Assembly (NCBI RefSeq): GCF_032586235.1
Contig: NZ_JAWHTD010000019.1
Span: 7,487 to 71,486 of the forward strand
Source: Aestuariicoccus sp032586235
GTDB taxonomy: Bacteria > Pseudomonadota > Alphaproteobacteria > Rhodobacterales > Rhodobacteraceae
DNA length: 64,000 nucleotides
Reading direction: 5' to 3'
Numbering within the stretch: position 1 is the first letter of the stretch; every line of letters begins with the position of its first letter. A program made the position numbers and the translations under genes. Below are positions 26,423 to 34,626 of this stretch, one piece after another. Below the pieces are notes generated by a model. The model was not told where the DNA came from. It saw only the letters and a list, made by a program, of their open reading frames with translations, and did not search any database.

Positions 26423-28600
26423 ATGGACGGCAACAACATAGATCCGGCCGGCGGCTGCCCCGTCATGCACGGCGGCAACACCGAGCACGGCAACAGCGTC
26501 ACCAAATGGTGGCCGCGCAGCCTGAACCTGGACATCCTGCACCAGCACGGCGCGCGCACCAATCCGATGGACCCGGATTACAACCACCGCGAGGCCGTCA
26601 AGGCGCTCGACTTCGAGGCCGTCAAGGCCGACGTCAAGGCGCTGATGACCGACAGCCAGGACTGGTGGCCCGCGGACTGGGGCCATTACGGCGGCCTGAT
26701 GATCCGTCTCGCCTGGCACTCGGCAGGCTCCTACCGCATGGGCGACGGCCGCGGCGGCGCAGGCTCGGGCAACATCCGCTTTGCTCCGCTGAACTCCTGG
26801 CCCGACAACGCCAGCCTCGACAAGGCGCGGCGTTTGCTGTGGCCGGTCAAGAAGAAGTACGGCAATGCGCTCTCCTGGGCCGACCTGATCATTCTGGCCG
26901 GGAACATGGCCTATGAATCGATGGGTCTGAAGACCTTTGGCTTCGGCTTTGGCCGCGAAGACATCTGGGGTCCCGAGCAGGACGTGAACTGGGGCGCCGA
27001 GAACGAATGGCTGGCCCCGTCCGAGAACCGCTACGGCGATCTTGACGACACTTCGACGCTCTACAATCCGCTGGCCGCCGTCCACATGGGCCTGATCTAT
27101 GTGAACCCCGAAGGCGTGAACGGAAATCCCGATCCGGCGCGCACGGCGCAGCACGTGCGCGAGACGTTCTCGCGCATGGCGATGAACGACGAGGAAACCG
27201 CGGCGCTGACCTGCGGCGGCCATACCGTCGGCAAGGCGCATGGCGGCGGCGCAGTGGATGCCATCGGTGCCGAGCCCGAGGGCTGCCCGGTGCATATGCA
27301 GGGCTTCGGCTGGGACAACCCGGGGCTCGAGGGCAAGGCGACCAACGCCTTCACCTCCGGTATCGAGGGCGCCTGGACGAAGCATCCGACACAGTGGGAC
27401 ATGGGCTATTTCGACTATCTTTTCGGCTATGAGTGGGAGCTGACCAAGTCGCCCGCCGGTGCCAACCAGTGGAAGCCCGTCGACATGCCCGAGGACGAGA
27501 TGCCGGTCGACCCGACCGACCCCTCCGTGCGCCGCATGCCGATGATGACCGATGCCGACATGGCGATGAAGGCCGACCCGATCTACAACGAGATCTGCCA
27601 GAAGTTCCGCGCCGATCCCGAGTATTTCGCCGACACCTTCGCCCGTGCCTGGTTCAAGCTGACCCACCGCGACATGGGCCCGAAGGACAATTACTACGGT
27701 CCCGACGTGCCGGCCGAAGACCTGATCTGGCAGGATCCGATCCCGGCGGGGTCGACCTCTTACGATGTCGATGCGGTCAAGGCCAAGATCGCCGCCAGCG
27801 GCCTTTCGGCTGCCGAGATGATCGCCACCGCCTGGGACAGCGCCCGCACTTTCCGCGGCTCGGACAAGCGCGGCGGCGCCAATGGCGCGCGCATCCGTCT
27901 GGCCCCGCAAAAGGACTGGGAGGGCAACGAGCCCGAGCGTCTGGCCAAGGTTCTGGGCATCCTCGAGCCCATCGCGGCGGAAACCGGCGCGTCGGTGGCC
28001 GACGTGATCGTGCTGGCCGGGAACGTCGGGCTGGAGCAGGCGATCAAGGCCGCAGGTCATGACGTCGCGGTGCCCTTCGCGCCCGGCCGTGGCGACGCCA
28101 CGGACGAGCAGACCGACGCCGACAGCTTCTCGGTTCTCGAGCCGCTGGCCTGCGGGTTCCGCAACTGGCAGAAGGAAAAGTACGCCGTCGCACCCGAAGA
28201 ACTGATGCTCGACAAGGCGCAGCTGCTGGGGCTGACGGCGGCCGAGATGACGGTTCTGGTCGGCGGGATGCGCGTTTTGGGCGCCAACCACGGCGGCGCC
28301 AAGCACGGCGTGTTCACCGACCGCGAAGGCCAGCTGACGAACGACTTCTTCGTCAATCTGACCGACATGGCCAACAGCTGGGTTCCCGCCGAGGACGGCA
28401 CCTACGAGATCCGCGACCGCAAGAGCGGTGCGGTCAAGTGGACCGCGACCAGCGCGGACCTGGTGTTCGGCTCGAACTCGATCCTGCGCGCCTATGCAGA
28501 GGTCTATGCCCAGGACGACAACGGTGCGAAATTCGCCCGCGACTTCGTGGCGGCCTGGACCAAGGTCATGAACGCCGACCGGTTCGACCTGGTCGCGTAA
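26423..28600 (+). CDS. katG: Catalase-peroxidase KatG
   Basis: 725 residues, the full two-domain length. Start ATG 26423 (MDGNNIDPAGGCPVMHG) follows AAAGGGAGCG; a start 66 bases upstream is possible but lacks a good ribosome site. Active-site signs: RLAWHSAG (distal Arg95, Trp98, His99), GLIYVNPEG (Tyr226) and RMAMNDEETA (Met252), which form the Trp-Tyr-Met adduct needed for catalase activity, and proximal His267 in CGGHTVGKAHG. The C-terminal half is a haem-free duplicated domain. It removes H2O2 in the cytosol and should be induced by the divergent OxyR. Confidence 0.97.
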   Translation: MDGNNIDPAGGCPVMHGGNTEHGNSVTKWWPRSLNLDILHQHGARTNPMDPDYNHREAVKALDFEAVKADVKALMTDSQDWWPADWGHYGGLMIRLAWHSAGSYRMGDGRGGAGSGNIRFAPLNSWPDNASLDKARRLLWPVKKKYGNALSWADLIILAGNMAYESMGLKTFGFGFGREDIWGPEQDVNWGAENEWLAPSENRYGDLDDTSTLYNPLAAVHMGLIYVNPEGVNGNPDPARTAQHVRETFSRMAMNDEETAALTCGGHTVGKAHGGGAVDAIGAEPEGCPVHMQGFGWDNPGLEGKATNAFTSGIEGAWTKHPTQWDMGYFDYLFGYEWELTKSPAGANQWKPVDMPEDEMPVDPTDPSVRRMPMMTDADMAMKADPIYNEICQKFRADPEYFADTFARAWFKLTHRDMGPKDNYYGPDVPAEDLIWQDPIPAGSTSYDVDAVKAKIAASGLSAAEMIATAWDSARTFRGSDKRGGANGARIRLAPQKDWEGNEPERLAKVLGILEPIAAETGASVADVIVLAGNVGLEQAIKAAGHDVAVPFAPGRGDATDEQTDADSFSVLEPLACGFRNWQKEKYAVAPEELMLDKAQLLGLTAAEMTVLVGGMRVLGANHGGAKHGVFTDREGQLTNDFFVNLTDMANSWVPAEDGTYEIRDRKSGAVKWTATSADLVFGSNSILRAYAEVYAQDDNGAKFARDFVAAWTKVMNADRFDLVA

Positions 28601-28622
28601 GGCGTCTTTCTTTCCAAGACCG

Positions 28623-28656
28623 GTCCGGGCAGCCTTGCTGCCCGGACTTTTCTTTT
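28623..28656 (+). terminator. Intrinsic terminator after katG
   Basis: Perfect 11-bp stem GTCCGGGCAGC / GCTGCCCGGAC, 3-nt loop, followed at once by TTTTCTTTT. It starts 23 bp after the katG stop. This is the clearest rho-independent terminator in the window. Confidence 0.93.
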
Positions 28657-28708
28657 GCTACGGCCTGCTGTCCTGACATGACGCTCCTGCCGGTGACCGG
28701 CGGACGGC

Positions 28709-28722
28709 TTGACCAAGATCAA
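28709..28722. promoter_or_regulatory. FNR/FixK-type box TTGA-CCAAGA-TCAA
   Basis: TTGACCAAGATCAA has the TTGA-N6-TCAA core and differs from the FNR consensus TTGAT-N4-ATCAA at one position. It lies 102 bp upstream of the universal stress protein gene, a common position and target for FnrL in Rhodobacteraceae. Confidence 0.65.
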
Positions 28723-28824
28723 GCTGCGCGTCCCCGGCGCTCCTACCCTGACAAATAATTGCACGGTGCGGCCCGAAGTGATCGGCCGCGCCTTTGACCA
28801 AGCTGCCGGGGAGGTGCTGAGAGA

Positions 28825-29703
28825 TTGGCGATCCGGGCGATCATGATGCCTGTGGAGGGCGCCGCCGACGACCGCGAGGCGTGGCGCGGCGGGCTTGCGC
28901 TCGCGCAGGCGCTCGAGGCGCATATCGAGGCGGTCTTCGTCCGCCCCGACCCCGAAGAGGCGTTCGAATATTTCGGCCTCGAGACGACGAGCCAGAGCGC
29001 CGAAAGCCACCAGATGCGCGACCGTCTCGATGCGCGCGGCAGGGCCGAGGCCGAACGCGCCCGCCGCCGCTTTGGCGCGATGTGCCGCAAGGCCGGTTTG
29101 CCCAAGGCCGGCAGCCCCAATGGCGCGCCCGTGGCCACTGCGGGCTGGCGCACGCTGACCGGCGAGGCCGCCGCGGTGATCCCGGCGGCGGCGCGCGGCG
29201 GGGATCTGTCGCTCTTCACCGCGTCGCCCGCGCGCTACAGCGCGCTTTTCGAAAACCTGCTCGAGGTGACCATGCTGCGCTCGGGGCGGCCCGCGCTTTT
29301 CATCCCCGGTGGAGCGGCGCGGGCGCGCGCGCCGTTCACGCGCCCGCTCATCGCCTGGGACGCGACAAGCGGCTGCGTGCGGGCGATCTCGGCGCTGCTC
29401 GACATGACCGGGGCGGGCGCACAAGCGACCGTCCTGCACATCGAGGAACAGGCCGGGGACCTGCCCGACATGTCCGAGGCGGCCCGGCATCTGGGCTGGC
29501 ATGGCGTCGCCGTGCGGTCCGGCACCCGGCCAAGGGGGTTCGGCAGCGTCGGGGGCGCGCTGCTGGATGCCGCAGGGGCGGCGGGGGCCGATCTGATCGT
29601 GATGGGCGGCTACGGACGCGCACGCTATAGCGAGGCCCTGTTCGGCGGGGTGACGCGTTACGTGCTCCGCAACGCCCGCCTGCCGGTTCTGATGGCGCAT
29701 TGA
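28825..29703 (+). CDS. Universal stress protein (UspA family, two-domain)
   Basis: 292 residues from a TTG start preceded by GGGGAGGTGCTGAGA. It spans two Usp-length halves; the C-terminal one keeps the ATP-binding loop as MGGYGRARYSEALFGGVTRY, the G-2x-G-9x-G(S/T) pattern. The N-terminal half has diverged. Such proteins support survival under oxygen limitation or energy stress, and an FNR-type box precedes it. It sits five bases before a truncated F1-ATPase beta gene; in other Rhodobacteraceae N-ATPase operons usp genes are found near the start, which suggests it was once linked to that operon. Confidence 0.85.
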   Translation: MAIRAIMMPVEGAADDREAWRGGLALAQALEAHIEAVFVRPDPEEAFEYFGLETTSQSAESHQMRDRLDARGRAEAERARRRFGAMCRKAGLPKAGSPNGAPVATAGWRTLTGEAAAVIPAAARGGDLSLFTASPARYSALFENLLEVTMLRSGRPALFIPGGAARARAPFTRPLIAWDATSGCVRAISALLDMTGAGAQATVLHIEEQAGDLPDMSEAARHLGWHGVAVRSGTRPRGFGSVGGALLDAAGAAGADLIVMGGYGRARYSEALFGGVTRYVLRNARLPVLMAH

Positions 29704-29707
29704 TCCG

Positions 29708-30106
29708 ATGGCGTACCTCTCCGAATATCCAGCCGGTACCGAGCGACCACGCGGGATCGTCTCGCAAATCTCGGGCTCGGTCGTCGATGTGCGCTTTGAC
29801 GGCGGCGTGCTGCCGCCGATCAACACCGCGCTGCGGGTGCTCTGGTCAGAGCCGCGCCTGCTGACGTTCGAGGTGCAGCACCATTTGGATCGCCACACGG
29901 TGCGCTGCGTCGCAATCCAGGAAACCGCCGGGCTGGCCTGCGGAACCGGGGTGGCCGACACCGGCGCGCCGTTGACAACAGGAGACACCTTGCCGTGGTG
30001 CTGCCTGGTATTGAACGGCTCCAGAAAAGTCCGGCCCATTCTCTGCGAATTACGATGCCGGCACGATAACGCGTGCCGAATGCTTGCAGCGCAGGCGACC
30101 CGCTGA
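29708..30106 (+). pseudogene. atpD: Truncated F1-ATPase beta subunit (N-ATPase type) N-terminus
   Basis: The first ~88 codons read as the beta-subunit N-terminal barrel: GIVSQISGSVVDVRFDGG, then VLWSEPRLLTFEVQHHLDRH and ETAGLACGTGVADTGAPLT. Homology stops near 29978, before the Walker A P-loop, and the frame runs on into unrelated sequence to a stop at 30106. The extra N-terminal MAYLSEYPAGTERPR suits the alternative (Na+-type, N-ATPase) beta subunit rather than the housekeeping one. Without the nucleotide-binding domain it cannot function. No other ATPase subunit genes follow, so most of the operon has been deleted. Confidence 0.82.
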
Positions 30107-30224
30107 AGGTGTCAACCCGAACCGAGGGGCTCCTTATCTCCCCAACAAAGGTTGACCCATTCACCGCCAAACGCGGCCGATCAAGCCGGGAGACTCTCAA
30201 GGCCGCGCGTGCCGCATGCCCCGG

Positions 30225-31247
30225 TCAGCCAAGCTCTGCGCGCACGATTGCGGCGCCGTCGGCCATCGCCTTCATCTTGCCGAAGGCGACGTCGCGCGGC
30301 AGGTATTTCAGACCGCAATCCGGCGCCACCACGATCTTTTCCGCATCCACATACGGCAACGCGCGGCGGATGCGGTCGGCGATGATCTCGGGCGTTTCGA
30401 CGCTCATGTCGGACAGGTCCAGAACGCCGACCATGATCGTCTTGCCGCGCAGCTCTTCCAGCACCGAGGTGTCGAGATTGGCCTGCGCCGTCTCGATGCT
30501 GATCTGATCGCAGACGCAATCCTTCATCTGCGGCAGGAAGGAATAGCCCTCGGGCCGGCTCTTGGTCATCGCGGCATAACCGAAGCAGATATGCACGGCA
30601 GTCGTGCCGGCCGCGCCCTCAAGGGCCGTGTTGATCGCCGCCACGCCGTAGTCGGACGCGATGTCGGGCTTGGCTTGCAACCACGGCTCGTCAAGCTGAA
30701 CGATGTCCGCACCCGCCGCGAAAAGATCGGCCACCTCTTCCTTTACTGCTTGGGCATAGTCCATCGCCGCCTCGGCGGCAGAGCCGTAATGGTCGTTCTG
30801 CGCCTGCAGGCTCATGGTGAAGGGGCCGGGCAGGGTGATCTTGATCTTGCGTTTGGTGTGGGCGCGCAGGAATTTCAGATCGTCCACTTCGACGGGGCGC
30901 GCGCGCCGGATCGGACCCACGATACGCGGCACCGGCACCGGGCTGCCCGAGCGGGTGATTACGGTTCCATAATTGTCCAGATCCAGCCCGTCCAACGCCG
31001 TGGCGAAGCGGTTGGAATAGCTTTCGCGCCGGATTTCGCCATCGGTGATGATGTCGAGCCCCGCTTCTTCCTGTTCGCGGATGGCGACCAGCGTGGCGTC
31101 GTCCTGTGCCTGCGAAAGAAACGGTTCGGGAATGCGCCACAACTCGGCGGCGCGGGTGCGGGGCGGAAACTGGCCCTTGAGCTTGTCGCGGTCGATAAGC
31201 CAGTCGGGCTGGCAATAGCTGCCGACGAGAGTGGTGGGAAAAAGCAT
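30225..31247 (-). CDS. Cobalamin-independent methionine synthase (MetE) catalytic-domain-like methyltransferase
   Basis: 340 residues, corresponding only to the C-terminal catalytic barrel of MetE. All four zinc ligands can be placed: His219 and Cys221 in VHICFGY, Glu252 in SIETAQ and Cys311 in APDCGLKYLP. The N-terminal barrel of MetE is absent, as in the stand-alone methionine-synthase-II family, whose members transfer methyl groups from diverse donors. It is the last gene of the leftward set with the amidohydrolase (54 bp gap), so it may move a methyl group from the pathway substrate to a thiol or folate. The exact donor is unknown. Confidence 0.85.
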   Translation of the reverse strand: MLFPTTLVGSYCQPDWLIDRDKLKGQFPPRTRAAELWRIPEPFLSQAQDDATLVAIREQEEAGLDIITDGEIRRESYSNRFATALDGLDLDNYGTVITRSGSPVPVPRIVGPIRRARPVEVDDLKFLRAHTKRKIKITLPGPFTMSLQAQNDHYGSAAEAAMDYAQAVKEEVADLFAAGADIVQLDEPWLQAKPDIASDYGVAAINTALEGAAGTTAVHICFGYAAMTKSRPEGYSFLPQMKDCVCDQISIETAQANLDTSVLEELRGKTIMVGVLDLSDMSVETPEIIADRIRRALPYVDAEKIVVAPDCGLKYLPRDVAFGKMKAMADGAAIVRAELG

Positions 31248-31301
31248 GGCGTCGCTCCGGAAGGATGTGAGGGCGGGCAGGGGAACTGCCCGCCAAGGCG
31301 C

Positions 31302-32798
31302 TCAGGCGAAAAGGTCGTGCTGCACGCCCGCCTTTTCAAAGATGTAGTCGCGGCTTTGCTCGAGCTCGGACCGCAGCTTGTCGATGTCATGACCCAAAAG
31401 CTGGCCCTGCCATTTGCGGATTTTGCCGGCCACCATGACGGTGTCGACATTGGTGCGGTCCATCAGTGTCACCACTGCGCCCGGGGCGTTGTTCAGAGGC
31501 GCCACGTTGATCGCCTCGGCATCCAGCAGGATGATGTCGGCCTCTTTGCCGGGCGTGAGAGAGCCTGTCTTGCCGTCCAGCCGCAGGCCCTTGGCGCCTT
31601 CGATGGTGGCGTGGCGGATCGCATCGGCGCAGCGCATCAGGCCGGGGTGATCCTGCCCCGACAATGCCAGTTCGTTGGCGTGCATCCGCTGCAGCGTGAT
31701 CATGCCGCGCATCTGGGTGAAGAAATCCGCCGACATGGTGCATTCGACATCGGACGACAGCGACACGGTCATGCCCAGACCCAGCGCCTTTTGAATCGGC
31801 GGCTGGCCGTGGCGCATGTGCATCTCGATGGGCACCGACAAAGACACATGCGCGCCGGCATCGGCCGCGGCTTTCCACGCGTCATCCGTCATGCCGGTCA
31901 TGTGGATAAAGATGTTATCGGGGCCGAAAACGCCCTTTTTGGCCAGCTCGTCGAAGGTGGGCGTCATACCGAACGTCGTGACCACGTGCAAAGCAATCTG
32001 CAGGTCGAGATCGCGGCCGATCTGCCACATATCCTCGTACCCTTCGATATAGATTTCGCCCCCCATGACCATGCTCAAAAGCTGGTCGTCCGAGCTGAAA
32101 TACTGCTCGCGGATGCGGCGCGCGCCGCCGGGATGTTCCTTGCCGTCCCACCAGCCTTCGAAATAGCCAAAGACGCCGCGCCGTCCGGCGTCGCGCAGAC
32201 CTTCGATGGCGGCGTCGGAATGCTGGGCGGAGTGATGAATCTGGCTCACGTCCATCACCGTCGTCACGCCCGCGTCAAGCTGGGCAAGGCCGCCGTAAAG
32301 CTCGTTGATATAGACATCTTCGGGGCGGTAGTGCTGGGAAAAGCCCAGAAGCATCGCCTCGTAGTAGTTGCGGGCGTTTTCGGGTTTGCCGTCGTTGACC
32401 ACGATGGCATCCGAGAGCGACGACCGCAGCCCTGTCTCGAACTGGTGGTGATGGGTGTCGATGAAGCCGGGCATCACGATCTTGCCCGCGGCGTCGATCA
32501 CGTGCGCGTCTGAGGCCTCGATATGCGCGGCGACCTCGACGATCTTGCTGCCCTCGATCAGCACGTCGCCCTTGGCGAAATTGCCGACCGCGTCATCCAC
32601 CGACATCACGACGCCGCCCTTGATCAACAGCCGTGTGCCGGGTTCGCCCGAGAGCTTGGGCAGGGGGGCGGCGGTGATGTTGGTGCGCGCTGCCTGCGCC
32701 GCGGCTGCACCCGAGCTGGTTTCTGTCGCCGCCGAAAAGAGCGGGGCTTTGCCAGGGCAAAGCGCGCGCGGCGTCGTTGGACTGCAAAGTCTGCACAT
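31302..32798 (-). CDS. Amidohydrolase family protein (chlorohydrolase/deaminase, AtzA/TrzN/SsnA type)
   Basis: About 498 residues from ATG 32798 (MCRLCSPTTPRAL), chosen because GGGAGGAG lies just upstream. The N-terminal composite beta-domain (LLIKGGVVMSVDDAVGNFAK) leads into the TIM barrel with the HxH metal site in FIDTHHHQFETGLR, further histidines in ALHVVTTFG and IHMTGMTDD, and the catalytic Asp in SLSSDVECTMSADF. These are hallmarks of metal-dependent deaminases and dehalogenases acting on ring C-N or C-Cl bonds. A Cys/Pro-rich N-terminal tail of about 30 residues is unusual. Cotranscribed with the IclR gene (28 bp gap). Confidence 0.83.
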   Translation of the reverse strand: MCRLCSPTTPRALCPGKAPLFSAATETSSGAAAAQAARTNITAAPLPKLSGEPGTRLLIKGGVVMSVDDAVGNFAKGDVLIEGSKIVEVAAHIEASDAHVIDAAGKIVMPGFIDTHHHQFETGLRSSLSDAIVVNDGKPENARNYYEAMLLGFSQHYRPEDVYINELYGGLAQLDAGVTTVMDVSQIHHSAQHSDAAIEGLRDAGRRGVFGYFEGWWDGKEHPGGARRIREQYFSSDDQLLSMVMGGEIYIEGYEDMWQIGRDLDLQIALHVVTTFGMTPTFDELAKKGVFGPDNIFIHMTGMTDDAWKAAADAGAHVSLSVPIEMHMRHGQPPIQKALGLGMTVSLSSDVECTMSADFFTQMRGMITLQRMHANELALSGQDHPGLMRCADAIRHATIEGAKGLRLDGKTGSLTPGKEADIILLDAEAINVAPLNNAPGAVVTLMDRTNVDTVMVAGKIRKWQGQLLGHDIDKLRSELEQSRDYIFEKAGVQHDLFA

Positions 32799-32826
32799 GG
32801 TTTGGGTCTCCTCCCTGAAAGATCGG

Positions 32827-33636
32827 TTATCCCGCCAGCGCTGCGCGCAGCATCGGGTAGCGGGTAAGTTGGTGGCCGATATGCGACGCGGCCTCGCGCA
32901 GGGTGGGCAGCCGTTCGGCGACAAGCTGGTCGGGCGTCACAAGCCCGGTGTAGCCGGATGTGTTGAGCGCGGCGACGGTCTGCCCGTTCGCATCGCGGAT
33001 CGGCACGGCCAGCGCGGTGATGCCGTAATCGAGCTGATCGACCGTGGTGGCATAGCCTTCACGCCGCGCAACCATAAGCTCGGCGCGCAGCGCTTTGGGG
33101 TTGGTGCAGGTCTTCGAGGTGAGTTTCACCATCTCCACCTGCGCGAGGTAGCGGTCGAGCGCGTCGTCGGCGAGGCCCGCCAGCAGCACCCGCCCCATGG
33201 ACGTGGCATAGGCCGGGTATCGCGCGCCCGCGACCGCGGTCGCGCGCCGGGCGCGCTGGACCGACACATGGGCGACATAGATCACGTCATCGCCATCCAG
33301 CGTGCCGACAGAAGAGGCGTCGCCGAACCGGTCCACGATTCCGCGCAGATCCTCGCGCAGGATTTCGTCGATCCGGGCCGTCACGTAGAACGCCGATCCC
33401 AGCGCCATCAGTTTCGGGCGGAGGTGAAAGCGTTTGTCACGCCGTCCCACATAGCCCAGCGTCTCCAGCGTCATCAAAGACCGCCGCGCGGCAGCGGGCG
33501 ACAGGTTCACGCGGCGCGCGACCTCGGAAAGCGTCATTTCCGGATGGGTCGCGTCGAATGCTTCGAGGATCGCAATGCCCTTGGCCAGCGCCTCGACGAA
33601 CTCGACCGGTTTCTCTTCCGCCGCGCTCACCCGCAT
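32827..33636 (-). CDS. IclR-family transcriptional regulator (PcaR/PobR-like)
   Basis: 269 residues from ATG 33636, which overlaps the dioxygenase stop (TGATG). The N-terminal winged HTH includes MTLSEVARRVNLSPAAARRS. The C-terminal effector domain has YATSMGRVLLAGLADD and the family end-motif GITALAVPIRDANGQTVAAL. It resembles Pca/Pob regulators of aromatic catabolism. Being inside the operon with the ring-cleavage enzyme, it probably controls the divergent promoter at 34500-34626, where two palindromes are present. Confidence 0.88.
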   Translation of the reverse strand: MRVSAAEEKPVEFVEALAKGIAILEAFDATHPEMTLSEVARRVNLSPAAARRSLMTLETLGYVGRRDKRFHLRPKLMALGSAFYVTARIDEILREDLRGIVDRFGDASSVGTLDGDDVIYVAHVSVQRARRATAVAGARYPAYATSMGRVLLAGLADDALDRYLAQVEMVKLTSKTCTNPKALRAELMVARREGYATTVDQLDYGITALAVPIRDANGQTVAALNTSGYTGLVTPDQLVAERLPTLREAASHIGHQLTRYPMLRAALAG

Positions 33637-34499
33637 CAGCCTTCCGGGGCCAGAACGAAGTCGAATTCGCAAACCGCATCGGGTTTCTTCGTCAGAGTGT
33701 AGCCCAGATCGTCGATGTTCTTGGCGGGCTTCATCTTGGCGATCAGCGATCTGCGCACGCCGAAGACGGCGTCGTTGTCGAGATATTCCATGTTCTCGAA
33801 GAACACTTCGGTCGTGATCGAGCTCATGCCGGGTGCGCGCACGATGTAATGCAGATGCGCGGGCCGCCACGCGTGGCGGTCGCCCGCGCGCAACAGCCGC
33901 CCGACAGGGCCGTCATAAGGCACCGTGTAGGGTTTCGGCAGGACCGTGGTGTAGTAGTATCTGCCGTTTTCATCGGCCTCGAACACCCCGCGCAGGTCCA
34001 TCTTGTCTTGCCCCTGATCCTGTTCCTGGATGGGGTAGGTGCCTGCGGCATCCGCCTGCCAGGTGTCGACGATGGCGCCGGGCAGGGGGTTGTGCAGCGA
34101 ATCGGTGATCTTGCCGTGCACCAGAACGCAGACCCCGTCGCGCCCGTCGGAAAGATCGGCACCCAGGGATTTGCGCGGCGCATTGTCGAGGTAGAACGGC
34201 CCGAGGTTCGAACCTTCGGTGGCGCCGCCGCGCGTGTTGATCATGTCGACGAGGGCCGACCACCCGATGACGTCGGACAACAGAATGAATTCATGCCGTT
34301 CCGGCGTGGAAATCTGCCCGCAATCGTACAGAAACATGAGGACTTCCATCCACTCCTCATGGGTGACCTGATTTTCGCGTGTGTAGTCGTGCACGTGCTC
34401 GATAAAGCTGTGCAGAAGTTGTTCGAACCGGCTGCCTTCTTCTGTTCTGAAGGTTTTTTTGACCGCGTCCGTGATCGTGAACTCGTTGATATCGCGCAT
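33636..34499 (-). CDS. Intradiol ring-cleavage dioxygenase, hydroxyquinol 1,2-dioxygenase type
   Basis: 287 residues. ATG 34499 follows GGAGGACGAA. A helical N-terminal dimerisation domain (EEWMEVLMFLYDCGQI) precedes the beta-sandwich. The Fe(III) ligands can be assigned: Tyr155 in AGTYPIQ, Tyr191 in PYTVPYDGPVG, His215 and His217 in RPAHLHYIV. Length and motifs fit hydroxyquinol or catechol 1,2-dioxygenases, which cleave between the two hydroxyls to give maleylacetate or muconate. It heads the leftward operon with the IclR, amidohydrolase and MetE-core genes. No maleylacetate reductase is present nearby. Hydroxyquinol as substrate is likely but not proven. Confidence 0.88.
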   Translation of the reverse strand: MRDINEFTITDAVKKTFRTEEGSRFEQLLHSFIEHVHDYTRENQVTHEEWMEVLMFLYDCGQISTPERHEFILLSDVIGWSALVDMINTRGGATEGSNLGPFYLDNAPRKSLGADLSDGRDGVCVLVHGKITDSLHNPLPGAIVDTWQADAAGTYPIQEQDQGQDKMDLRGVFEADENGRYYYTTVLPKPYTVPYDGPVGRLLRAGDRHAWRPAHLHYIVRAPGMSSITTEVFFENMEYLDNDAVFGVRRSLIAKMKPAKNIDDLGYTLTKKPDAVCEFDFVLAPEG

Positions 34500-34575
34500 A
34501 TTTCGTCCTCCCCGGGTGGCGGGCGCTGACCCACCTGCGACATAATGACTTGACCCGAACCTAGAGCCGCTCATA

Positions 34576-34613
34576 TTTTTCGACAAGTGAAAATTTTTTC
34601 GGTATGCGAAAAA
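34576..34613. promoter_or_regulatory. Tandem palindromic operators in the dioxygenase/lyase divergent promoter
   Basis: Site 1 TTTTTCG-ACAAG-TGAAAAT (34576-34594) and site 2 TTTTTCG-GTATG-CGAAAAA (34595-34613) are contiguous 19-bp units. Site 2 is a perfect 7-5-7 palindrome; site 1 has two mismatches. They end at the ribosome site of the rightward gene, so binding would block its expression. The cotranscribed IclR protein is the likely ligand. Confidence 0.6.
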
Positions 34614-34626
34614 GGAGCGGATGCCC

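Noticed and set aside
26399..28306. 635-codon leftward frame antisense to katG
   Set aside because: Same GC artefact; the katG active-site motifs and ribosome site are decisive.
28504..30039. 511-codon leftward frame across katG end, usp and the atpD fragment
   Set aside because: Runs through the katG terminator and antisense to usp. Its first residues (FNTRQHHGKVSPV) faintly recall a transposase C-terminus, which could mark the atpD breakpoint, but spacing is wrong and I cannot support it.
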